Assembly (NCBI GenBank): GCA_963801105.1
Contig: CAWDDH010000003.1
Coordinates: forward strand, 1,736,001-1,800,000
Reading direction: 5' to 3'
DNA length: 64,000 nt
From: JAENVU01 sp963801105
GTDB lineage: Bacteria > Actinomycetota > Acidimicrobiia > IMCC26256 > JAENVU01
Shown: one piece after another, positions 41,905-49,965 of the stretch
How positions within the stretch are numbered: the stretch's first letter is position 1
Layout of the letters: each line of letters opens with the position of its first letter
Position numbers and translations under genes: made by a program
Notes under the pieces: model-generated
What the model was told of the DNA's origin: nothing
Databases searched by the model: none
What the model saw: the letters and a program-made list of their open reading frames with translations, nothing else

Positions 41905-43191
41905 TCAGTGCGCGACCGGGCACTCGGCCGGCAGGTGTTGGAGTGCGAGCACGAGCGTCGATGCGCCCCGCTGGAGCGGGACGGCGTCGGGCACGGTGAT
42001 GTCGGGGAGCCGCCGGAACAGCTCCTGGAATACGACGTGCAGCTCGGTGCGAGCCAGGTTGGAGCCGAGGCAGTAGTGCGGACCGATCCCGAACGCGATG
42101 TGCGGGTTGGGGAACCGGTCCAGGATCAGCTCGTCCGGCCGTTCGAAGACCGTCTCGTCGCGGTTGGCCGATTGGTACAGCATGAGGACCCGGTCGCCGG
42201 CGCGCAGCTCCGTGCCCTTGTAGACGTGGTCCTCGGTCACGGTACGGATGAAGCCGAGCACGGGGGAGACGAAGCGGAGCAGCTCCTCGACCGCTCGCTC
42301 CACGAACGCGTCGTCATCGACGTTCTCGGTGAGCCGTTGCTTCTGCTCGGGGAACAAGCTGAGCGCGAGCAGCCCGCCGGAGATCGCGTTGCGGGTGGTC
42401 TCGTTCCCGGCGACGAGCAGGATGGTGAGGAATGCGAGCAGCTCGTCGTCGGTGAGTTGACTGTGCTCAGCGAGGAGTTCGGCGAGTCGCTCCTCGGAGA
42501 CGCCCGGCAATGCCTTGTAGTCCTTGGTGAGCTCGCCGTTGTCGAAGGCCTGGGTGAGCAGACCGATCAGGTCGTCGTCGGTCGGGACGGCTCGGCGTTC
42601 CGCGATCAGGGCGAGACACATCTCGACGTATTCGCCGAACGCGGTCGCGGCGGCGAACAACTCGGGGGAGTCGGCGGCGCTGTGGCCGTCGCCGGCCATC
42701 ATGTCGTCGGACCAGCGGTACATCTTCATGCGCTGCTCGGGATCCAGTCCGAGCATTTCGCAGATGATGATCAGTGGCACGTGGATCGCGAACTCCTCCA
42801 CGAAGTCGATCGAGTCCTTCGCCGCGATCTCGTCGATCAGTTGTTCGGCGAGCTCACGGATGTGGGGGACCAGCTCGCGGACCCGCCGGGGCGTGAAGCC
42901 CGGGTTCACCAGACGCCGCTGGCGGATGTGTTCCTCACCGTCGAGGGTGATGATCGACATGTCGCCGGCGACGACCGGCCGGACTCCGTGGCGATTGCAG
43001 TACAGCTCGGGATGCCGGGAGAAGTGCCCGACGTCTGCGTGGCGGCCGGCGATCCAGAGGTTGTTCTTCTCGTCGCGGTGCAAGGGACCAGCGGCACGGA
43101 GTTCCCGGTAGACGGCCCAGGGGTCGTCGAAGACCTCGGGATCACAGAAGTCCAGGGAATCAAGGGTGGCGGGGGTGTTGGAGGTGATCAC
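41905..43191 (-). CDS. Cytochrome P450
   Basis: A 428-residue P450. The I-helix motif is AGNETT (261-266), the K-helix is ELLR, and the heme loop FGIGPHYCLG gives Cys374. The GTG start at 43191 lies ten bases from the palindromic operator. It differs clearly from the P450 at 6683 in the N-terminal half. The substrate is unknown; its own TetR regulator and divergent exporter suggest detoxification or modification of a specific compound. No ferredoxin is encoded nearby. Confidence 0.9.
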   Translation of the reverse strand: MITSNTPATLDSLDFCDPEVFDDPWAVYRELRAAGPLHRDEKNNLWIAGRHADVGHFSRHPELYCNRHGVRPVVAGDMSIITLDGEEHIRQRRLVNPGFTPRRVRELVPHIRELAEQLIDEIAAKDSIDFVEEFAIHVPLIIICEMLGLDPEQRMKMYRWSDDMMAGDGHSAADSPELFAAATAFGEYVEMCLALIAERRAVPTDDDLIGLLTQAFDNGELTKDYKALPGVSEERLAELLAEHSQLTDDELLAFLTILLVAGNETTRNAISGGLLALSLFPEQKQRLTENVDDDAFVERAVEELLRFVSPVLGFIRTVTEDHVYKGTELRAGDRVLMLYQSANRDETVFERPDELILDRFPNPHIAFGIGPHYCLGSNLARTELHVVFQELFRRLPDITVPDAVPLQRGASTLVLALQHLPAECPVAH

Positions 43192-43200
43192 CCCGGGAGT

Positions 43201-43218
43201 TCAACAAACGTTCGTTCA
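43201..43218. promoter_or_regulatory. TetR-type palindromic operator
   Basis: The 18-bp element TCAACAAACGTTCGTTCA is symmetric about its AACGTT core, with seven of nine base pairs matching. It lies ten bases upstream of the P450 start and about 50 upstream of the MFS start, covering both promoters. The size, symmetry and place suit the TetR protein encoded at 41273. Confidence 0.65.
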
Positions 43219-43269
43219 GGAGTCAAGTCAGCCGGGCCGGCGAGTCGGGGTCCGCGAGACTCGGTGCCC

Positions 43270-44511
43270 ATGCCCCGGGAGCATCACGATGAACTCGATG
43301 ATCCGGCGGGCGAGGGCGGCCGGGAACGGCTGAGCCGAAACGTCTACGTCGTCTCGTTGGTGTCGTTCTTTCAGGACACCGCGTCGGAGATCCTGTATCC
43401 GGTCCTGCCCTTCTTCGTGACCGGCGTCCTGGGTGCACCGCCGGCCGTGTTGGGTCTGATCGAGGGCCTGGCCGACGGCACCGCATCCGCGATGCGCGCG
43501 GTCTCGGGTCGGCTCGCGGATCTCCGTCATCGCCGTCCACTGGTCGCAGCGGGATACAGCGCGTCGGCGTTCGGCAAGTTCCTACTCGCGCTCGCCGGGG
43601 CGTGGCCGATGGTGCTCGTCTCACGAGTCACCGACCGGGTCGGCAAAGGGCTGCGAGGACCTCCCCGCGACGCGATCATCGCCGACGAGACGACGCCGGA
43701 GAATCGAGGCCGCGCGTTCGGGTTCCACCGGGCCGCGGACACCGCGGGCGCGGTTGTCGGTCCGCTCGTCGGCTTGGCGCTCTACGAGATCGTCGGCCAG
43801 CGGTTCGGTCCGCTGCTCTGGATCGCGGTGATCCCGGCCGTCGCCAGCGTCGCGCTGGTGTTCCTCATCCGGGAACGACCTCACCCGCATCCCCGCGTCC
43901 GGACGGCATGGTCGGCCCGGGAGTTCCCCCGACGCTACTGGCGTCTGATCGTGCTGATCGGCGTCTTCGGACTGGTGAACTTCCCGGACACGCTCCTGCT
44001 CCTGCGCGCGAAGGATCTCCACCTCGGCTTCGCCGGCGTCGCACTCGTCTACGTCCTCTACAACCTCACCTACGCGGCACTCAGCTATCCAGCCGGTCTC
44101 GTATCCGACCGACTCAGCCGCCGGATCGTGTTCGCCACCGGCCTCGCCGTGTTCGCCGTCGCCTATCTCGGCTTCGGGCTGACCGCGACCGCCGCGTGGG
44201 TCTGGATCCTGCTCCCGGTCTATGGCGCGTATACGGCGCTGACCGACGGCGTGAGCCGCGCGTGGGTCGCGGACCTCGTCTCCGACGACGTCCGCGGCAC
44301 CGCGCTCGGGATCCACGCCGCCGTCAGCGGGCTCGGCCTCCTCGTCGCGGGGGTCTGGGCCGGCCTCGCCTGGCACGGCACCGGCCATCTCCCGTTCCTC
44401 ATCTCCGGCGTGGTCGTCGCCGCGCTCGCGGCCGTGCTCCTCCTCGGCGGGAAGTGGTTCGACGCCGAGGACGCGGCGCGACCCGAGTACGGCTCACCCG
44501 CCCGGCCGTGA
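43270..44511 (+). CDS. MFS transporter
   Basis: A 413-residue major facilitator with twelve hydrophobic segments. The motif-A loops are SGRLADLRHRRPL between helices 2 and 3 and SDRLSRRIV in the second half; RVTDRVGKGLRGPPRDAI is a conserved loop after helix 4 of this subgroup. ATG at 43270 or GTG at 43264 may start the protein. It is divergent from the P450 with a shared operator, so it probably exports the same compound or its product. Confidence 0.85.
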   Translation: MPREHHDELDDPAGEGGRERLSRNVYVVSLVSFFQDTASEILYPVLPFFVTGVLGAPPAVLGLIEGLADGTASAMRAVSGRLADLRHRRPLVAAGYSASAFGKFLLALAGAWPMVLVSRVTDRVGKGLRGPPRDAIIADETTPENRGRAFGFHRAADTAGAVVGPLVGLALYEIVGQRFGPLLWIAVIPAVASVALVFLIRERPHPHPRVRTAWSAREFPRRYWRLIVLIGVFGLVNFPDTLLLLRAKDLHLGFAGVALVYVLYNLTYAALSYPAGLVSDRLSRRIVFATGLAVFAVAYLGFGLTATAAWVWILLPVYGAYTALTDGVSRAWVADLVSDDVRGTALGIHAAVSGLGLLVAGVWAGLAWHGTGHLPFLISGVVVAALAAVLLLGGKWFDAEDAARPEYGSPARP

Positions 44512-44626
44512 CGATTCGACGAGGTCCCCACTCCTGTCGGTGCGGAGAACTCCTCGGGGTCGTCCGGCCGGCGGATCGACCCGAGCGGCCGGCGCTCACT
44601 GGCGCATCGCCCGGCCGCGCTTCGGC

Positions 44627-45238
44627 TCAGAAGGCGGCGTCGACGCGACCGGCGTTCACGCGCTCTGGAGCCTTGCGCATCGAGAACGAAGCGGCGATCC
44701 AGACCAGGCCGGTGATCATCGCCGCGATGCCCGAGATCCAGAACACCACGCCGACGGTCGCGGTCGGCCAGCCGATGATGAGGAGACCCAGCACCGCGGC
44801 GGCGAGACCGAGCACGAGACGCCAGCCCCATCCGTAGGAGCGGTCGACCAACGCCGCGACGACCCGGACGACTCCGCCGAGCAGGATCGCCGCGCCCCAG
44901 AGGATCGCGATGACCTTCACGGGCAGATCGGGCTTCAGCGCGAGCACGAGGCCGAGAACGACCATCACGACGCCGGAAAGGATCGCCGACCCGCGCTGGC
45001 GTGCGCTCGCCGAGTGCACCAAATCCACCAGGCCGACGACGATCAACCAGATTCCGAGCACCACGGCGATCGTGTGAGCGGCGTGCACCGGCTTGAACAC
45101 CAGCCAGACGCCGAACCCCAGCGACACGACCCCGGCGACGAGGATCACCCACCAGAACCGGGCAGCGATGCCGGCCGCCTCCTCGGGACTCACGTCGACG
45201 GCGATGATCGCCCTGCTCTGCCCGTCGCCTTCCGACAT
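44627..45238 (-). CDS. HdeD-like (DUF308) membrane protein
   Basis: A 203-residue protein with six hydrophobic segments of the DUF308/HdeD repeat type (WVILVAGVVSLGFGVWLVF, GIWLIVVGLVDLVHS, RGSAILSGVVMVVLGLVLAL). HdeD was named for acid resistance in enterobacteria; in actinobacteria the role is unknown. ATG at 45238 follows GGGGGG by seven bases. It is convergent with the MFS gene. Interestingly, a glutamate decarboxylase, another acid-stress enzyme, lies only 5 kb away. Confidence 0.8.
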   Translation of the reverse strand: MSEGDGQSRAIIAVDVSPEEAAGIAARFWWVILVAGVVSLGFGVWLVFKPVHAAHTIAVVLGIWLIVVGLVDLVHSASARQRGSAILSGVVMVVLGLVLALKPDLPVKVIAILWGAAILLGGVVRVVAALVDRSYGWGWRLVLGLAAAVLGLLIIGWPTATVGVVFWISGIAAMITGLVWIAASFSMRKAPERVNAGRVDAAF

Positions 45239-45390
45239 GACGTGCCCCCCGTCTCGACCTCGGCGCAACCATACGCACGTGCGGCGTACGTCGCACGGAC
45301 TCCAGGTGATCCACGCGACGGAACGATGCAGGTGATGGGTCAGGGCTCATTCTCTGATTGTGCGAGCATCATGCGGGGAGGGGATGGGGC

Positions 45391-47877
45391 ATGAGCACGC
45401 CTGATGGAGCCGACTCGGAGTCGCGAACGTCGAACGGGCCGCCGACCCCACGACCCGACACCAAGGCCTCGGGTCGTCCAGGCAGTCCGGCCGATCGGGC
45501 GATGGTTCGGTTGCGGAACGGACCACAACGCACGTTCGGTCCGGCGTCGGAGGAGCCGTACCGGCGAAGGACGAGCGACTGGGTCCGGGTCGTCGTCGCG
45601 GTGGTGGCGGTCGCGCTGCTGATCGCGTACCACGAGAACCCGAGCGACGCGAACCTGTCGCTGTTCCGGTTCTTCAACGGCTTGCCGGACGATCTCGCAC
45701 CGTTCTTCAAGACCTTGTACTGGGCAGGCACCCTCTGGCCGCTCCTCGTCGTGACCGCAGCCGCGCTCGTCGCCCGGCGCTGGCGGTTGGCCCGGGACCT
45801 GATGGTCGCCGGCCTCCTGGCCTGGCTCGTGGCGCGGGTGCTCGCGGGTCTGGTCGACGACCAGTCGCTGTCCGACGTCTTCCACGAGGTGACGCGCCTG
45901 GGCCGGTCGCCGAGCTTCCCGATGGTGCGACTCGCCATCGTCACGGCCATCGTCAGCGCCGGATCGCCGTACGTGACCCGGCCGACGCGCCGGCTCGGAC
46001 ACGTGCTGGTGGCCGCGCTCGCGCTCGCGGCCATGTACCTGGGTACCGGGTACCCGAGCGACGTTCTCGCCGCGCTCTTCGTGGGGTGGGGCGTCGCGGC
46101 CCTGGTGCATCTGGCGTTCGGCTCCCCGGGGGGTCGCCCGACGACCGCCCAGGTCGCCGCTGCCTTGACCGAGCTCGGCGTGGCCGCCGCCGACGTGCAC
46201 CTGGATCCCGAGCAGCCGACGGGCGCGTCGCGTTTCCTCGCCCACGGCCCGGACGGCCGGCTCGAGATCCGCGTGATCGGACGGGACGAGGCGGACAGCC
46301 AGCTCCTTGCCAAGCTGTGGCGTTCGATCGTGTACAAGGACTCGGGCCCGCAGCTGTACCTGACCCGCCAACAAGACGTCGAGCACGAGGCGTACACGCT
46401 CCTGCTCGCGCAACGCGCGGGCGTGCAGGTCCCGCCGGTCGTCGTGGCCGGCACGGCCGGACCGGGGGCCGCGCTCATCGTGGAGCGTTCGTCGGAGGGT
46501 CATGTGCTGGCCGACCTGACCGCGGACGAGCTCGGCGACGATCTGCTCGTCGATCTCTGGCAGCAGGTCGGCGCGCTGCATGACGCGCTGGTCGCCCACG
46601 GTGCGCTCAACACGCAGAACGTCTTCGTCGTCGACGGACGCCCCATGATCACGGGATTTCTGGCGTCGTCCTCCGGGGCCGACGATCGCAGACGCGCCGT
46701 CGACCTCGCCGAGCTGTTGACCTCGACGGCCGTTGTCGTGGGCGACGACCGTGCAGTGGCCGCGTTCGAGGCCGGGATGGGTGCTTCCGGGCTCACCGCC
46801 GTGATTCCGGTGCTCCAGGCCCCGGCGCTCTCCCGAACGACGCAGCAGCTGCTCGGCAGGCACAAGGCCGCGGGCAAGCGCCTGGACTCGCTCCGCGCCG
46901 CGGCCGCGCAGGCAGCCGGCATCGAGGTGCCCGAGCTGGTCGAGCTGCACCGGGTCAGCCCCACGAACCTCATGATGGCGATCGGCACCCTGATCGCGGC
47001 CGCGGTGCTCCTCGGCCAGGTCGGGAGCCCGCAGGAGATCTGGGACACGGTGAGGAACGCCGACTGGATCCTCGTGGTGGTCGCGCTCGTCCTCTCCCTT
47101 GCCACGAACATTCCCTATGCGATCGCGCTCATGGGGTGCGTCCCGATCCGGCTTCCCTTGTGGCCCACGACCGAGACCCAGCTCGCGATGTCGTTCGGGA
47201 ACCTCGCCATCCCCGCGATCGGTGGGATCGCGATCCAGATCCGGTTCCTGCAGAAGCGTGGACTCGACCTCGCATCCGCGATCGGCGCGGGTGGGCTGCT
47301 CAGTACCGTGGCGAACGTCGTCTGTCAGATCCTGCTCTTCCTCATTGCGCTCCTCCTCGCGCCCACCAAGGTCGACCTCGGGCCCGTCGACACCGCGTCG
47401 GTCGTCGAGGTCGTCCTCGTCGCGATCGTCGTGATCCTGGTCGCGATCGGGGTCATCCGGGGGATCCCGAGACTCCGCGCGGCGATCGTGCCGCCCGTGG
47501 TGAGCGCGGCGAGCACGATCTGGGCCGCGGTGAGATCGCCGAGCCGCCTCGCGCTGCTCATCCTCGGGAACTTCGGGGTCTCGATCGTCTACGCGTTCGT
47601 GCTGCTCGCCTGCATCGCGGCCTATGGAGGGAGCGTCGACTACTGGTCCCTGCTCGCCGCGAACATCGGGATCTCCACGATCGCGTCGCTCGTGCCCGTA
47701 CCCGGGGGCAACACCGCGGTCGCCTCGATCGGCATGTCGGGCGCCCTGGTGGCGCTCGGGGTCCCGGAGGCCGTGGCCGTGGCGGCGATCCTGACGCAAC
47801 AGCTCGTGGTGAGCTACATCCCGGCGTTCCCCGGATGGCTCGCCTCGAACGATCTCCTCAAGCGCGGCGTCATCTGA
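45391..47877 (+). CDS. Three-part membrane protein: PAP2-like TM, degenerate kinase-like, UPF0104/flippase-like
   Basis: An 828-residue protein. Residues ~70-240 have several TM helices of PAP2-like type (FFNGLPDDLAPFFKTLYWAG). Residues ~260-480 form a kinase-like domain, but the catalytic loop reads HGALNTQN (403-410), so the catalytic Asp of HGDLxxxN is Ala405, and the metal-binding DFG position reads ITGF. Residues ~530-825 are a lysylphosphatidylglycerol-synthase-like TM domain (LPG_synthase_TM/UPF0104; FGNLAIPAIGGIAIQIRFLQ, LVPVPGGNTAVASI). No MprF aminoacyl-transferase domain is present. A pseudokinase controlling lipid transfer is inferred. A paralogue lies at 58939. Confidence 0.8.
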   Translation: MSTPDGADSESRTSNGPPTPRPDTKASGRPGSPADRAMVRLRNGPQRTFGPASEEPYRRRTSDWVRVVVAVVAVALLIAYHENPSDANLSLFRFFNGLPDDLAPFFKTLYWAGTLWPLLVVTAAALVARRWRLARDLMVAGLLAWLVARVLAGLVDDQSLSDVFHEVTRLGRSPSFPMVRLAIVTAIVSAGSPYVTRPTRRLGHVLVAALALAAMYLGTGYPSDVLAALFVGWGVAALVHLAFGSPGGRPTTAQVAAALTELGVAAADVHLDPEQPTGASRFLAHGPDGRLEIRVIGRDEADSQLLAKLWRSIVYKDSGPQLYLTRQQDVEHEAYTLLLAQRAGVQVPPVVVAGTAGPGAALIVERSSEGHVLADLTADELGDDLLVDLWQQVGALHDALVAHGALNTQNVFVVDGRPMITGFLASSSGADDRRRAVDLAELLTSTAVVVGDDRAVAAFEAGMGASGLTAVIPVLQAPALSRTTQQLLGRHKAAGKRLDSLRAAAAQAAGIEVPELVELHRVSPTNLMMAIGTLIAAAVLLGQVGSPQEIWDTVRNADWILVVVALVLSLATNIPYAIALMGCVPIRLPLWPTTETQLAMSFGNLAIPAIGGIAIQIRFLQKRGLDLASAIGAGGLLSTVANVVCQILLFLIALLLAPTKVDLGPVDTASVVEVVLVAIVVILVAIGVIRGIPRLRAAIVPPVVSAASTIWAAVRSPSRLALLILGNFGVSIVYAFVLLACIAAYGGSVDYWSLLAANIGISTIASLVPVPGGNTAVASIGMSGALVALGVPEAVAVAAILTQQLVVSYIPAFPGWLASNDLLKRGVI

Positions 47878-48124
47878 CCACGCGGCCCCGGGTTCGTCGG
47901 TGCCTGGCGCAGAAGGGCCTCAGGTCCACCGGCCGTCGTGCCGACAATGCAATCGAGGGTGAAGACATCCCATCCTCGATTGCTGGCCTTCCCGGACGGG
48001 GCCCGACCAACGGTCGGGCGGTGCCCTCGGAGACTTGGTCAACAGGTCGTGCGTGCACGGGGCGATCCCCCTGCGGCGGCGGTGCTGCTGGTGGCGATGC
48101 CTCGCATGTACGAATCGAGCGCCA

Positions 48125-49192
48125 ATGCTCTCCCGTGTCGCAACCAACCGTCGCGCCGGCGCGACCTTCCTCACCTGTGCCGTCGCGTCTGCGATGTTCC
48201 TCGTCTTCGGCACTGCCGCGACCGCGGCGACCGCGACTGTTCCGCTCGCCACCGCGGCGAACTACTCCGTCCTCGGCGGCTCGACGGTCACCAACACCGG
48301 TCCGAGCATCCTGGGAGAGAGCCTCGGGCTCTCTCCGGGTACGTCGATCACCGGCTTCCCACCCGGGACCGTGACGGGGGCGACCGACACGACGAATGCC
48401 GCCGCCGCGCAAGCGCAATCCGATCTCACTGCTGCGTATCTCGACGCAGAGGGTCGTCCGATCGACGCGAACACGACCGCAGACCTTGCGAACCTCACCC
48501 TGCAGGGCGGCGTCTATGCCGGGCCGAGCCACGGAGCGCTCAGCCTCAACGGCCCCCTCACCCTCGACGCCGCCGGCGATCCGAGCACCGTGTTCATCTT
48601 CCAGACCAACTCGACCCTGATCACCGGAACCGGAAGCACGGTCTCGTTGATCAACGGAGCGCAGGAGTGCAACGTGTTCTGGCAGGTGGGAAGCTCCGCC
48701 ACGCTGGGGACGGGCTCGACGTTCGTCGGCAACATCCTGGCGCTCACCTCGATCACGGTGAACAACAGCGTGACCGTGCACGGCCGGGCCCTTGCCCGGA
48801 ACGGCGCGGTGACCCTCGACACCGACACCTTCGTCAGCCCGACGTGCGCAACCACCGCGCCGGTCACCACCACGACCACGACCACGACTCACGGTCACCA
48901 CGACCACCACCCCGGTGACCACCACGACCACCACCACGGCTGCGACTCCGCCGCCGCGACCGCCACCACCACTACGACCGTTGCATCCGGTGCGGCTTCG
49001 AGTACGGGCACTTCCGGGAGCGGTGGTCCGGATGTCCCGGCCGTCGTCGGCCCGCCGCGGACGGGCGTCGCTCCCTCCGCGGGCGCGTCGCTCGCCAGGC
49101 CGATCGCGGTCGCCGGAGTTCTGGTGGGTGCCGCGGGATGCGCCGGCGTCCTCGTGGTTCGCCGGTCGAAGCTCGCCGCCGCACGACGGTGA
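48125..49192 (+). CDS. Ice-binding-like (DUF3494) cell-wall-anchored protein
   Basis: A 355-residue exported protein. After a signal sequence (~residues 15-35), residues ~40-245 form a DUF3494 ice-binding-type beta-helix: NYSVLGGSTVTNTGPSILG, LTLDAAGDPSTVFIFQTNST, TFVGNILALTSITV. A Thr-rich then His-rich linker follows (VTTTTTTTTHGHHDHHPGDH). The C-terminus has a sorting signal: PPRTG, a hydrophobic helix and a basic end RRSKLAAARR. The sortase gene overlaps its stop. Surface adhesion or ice/polymer binding is the likely role; DUF3494 proteins without ice-binding activity exist. ATG at 48125 is used; there is also an upstream frame to 48035. Confidence 0.8.
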   Translation: MLSRVATNRRAGATFLTCAVASAMFLVFGTAATAATATVPLATAANYSVLGGSTVTNTGPSILGESLGLSPGTSITGFPPGTVTGATDTTNAAAAQAQSDLTAAYLDAEGRPIDANTTADLANLTLQGGVYAGPSHGALSLNGPLTLDAAGDPSTVFIFQTNSTLITGTGSTVSLINGAQECNVFWQVGSSATLGTGSTFVGNILALTSITVNNSVTVHGRALARNGAVTLDTDTFVSPTCATTAPVTTTTTTTTHGHHDHHPGDHHDHHHGCDSAAATATTTTTVASGAASSTGTSGSGGPDVPAVVGPPRTGVAPSAGASLARPIAVAGVLVGAAGCAGVLVVRRSKLAAARR

Positions 49193-49935
49193 CCCGCGGG
49201 CGCGTCGCGAGATCTCTCGCGACGTCAGGGGTACGGCTCACCGTGCTCGTGTTCGGCTGCGTGCTGCTCACCGGATCGGCCGCGATCACGTCCGTGCCGC
49301 CCGGAGCGTCGATCCCGCCTCCGAGCCCGCTGAGTGAGCGACTCCGAGTCGCACGGCCGGTCCCGGCCGCCGTCCCGGTCCCGGCCCCGCTCACCGACCC
49401 GGGCCTCGGACTGCGCGCGGGACCCGTGCCGATCGCCCTCCGACTCGACCTCCCCTCGTTGGGGATCGCCGCGACGATGCTCGGTGTCGGGATCCTGCCG
49501 AACGACACGATGGACGCGCCGGAGGGACCCCGGGACTCACCGGTCTGGGACCAGGCCTTCTGGTACCGAGGAAGCGCCGTTCCGGGCGCCCCCAGCACCG
49601 CCCTCATCGCCGGCCACATCGACGGGCCGCGTGGACGATCCGCCGTGTTCGCCCACCTCGACGCGCTCAGGATCGGGGACCCGATCGGCCTCCACGACAC
49701 CCGCACGGGTCTCGACGTCGGCTTCGTCGTCACCGAGACGCGGACCTACTCCCTCGCCGAGACGACGGATCCGGTCGTGCTCGCCCGGATCTACGGCGCG
49801 GGGCCCGTCGCCGGCACGCCGCCACAGCCGTCTCCCGATCACCTCGGCCATCTCACGCTCATCACCTGTGCGGGGACGTTTCGCGATGGCACCCACGATC
49901 ACCGCCTCGTGGTGTTCGCAACCCGGACGAGCTGA
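49189..49935 (+). CDS. Class F sortase
   Basis: A 248-residue membrane-anchored transpeptidase. After an N-terminal TM helix (~15-35) and a Pro-rich stalk, the sortase barrel has catalytic His143 (LIAGHID), Cys227 (LTLITCAGTF) and Arg239 (HDHRLVVFATR). Its GTG start overlaps the stop of the ice-binding-like gene (GTGA), so enzyme and substrate are co-translated. It should cleave the PPRTG signal and attach the protein to the cell wall or to another acceptor (inference). Confidence 0.9.
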   Translation: MTRGRVARSLATSGVRLTVLVFGCVLLTGSAAITSVPPGASIPPPSPLSERLRVARPVPAAVPVPAPLTDPGLGLRAGPVPIALRLDLPSLGIAATMLGVGILPNDTMDAPEGPRDSPVWDQAFWYRGSAVPGAPSTALIAGHIDGPRGRSAVFAHLDALRIGDPIGLHDTRTGLDVGFVVTETRTYSLAETTDPVVLARIYGAGPVAGTPPQPSPDHLGHLTLITCAGTFRDGTHDHRLVVFATRTS

Positions 49936-49965
49936 GTCGCACGCGTGGCGCGCAGCGCCGGGCCT

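Noticed and set aside
45340..47799. An 819-codon open frame on the minus strand.
   Set aside because: It is exactly antisense to the three-part membrane gene at 45391 and is very rich in Arg, Asp and His, as expected from a shadow frame in GC-rich DNA.
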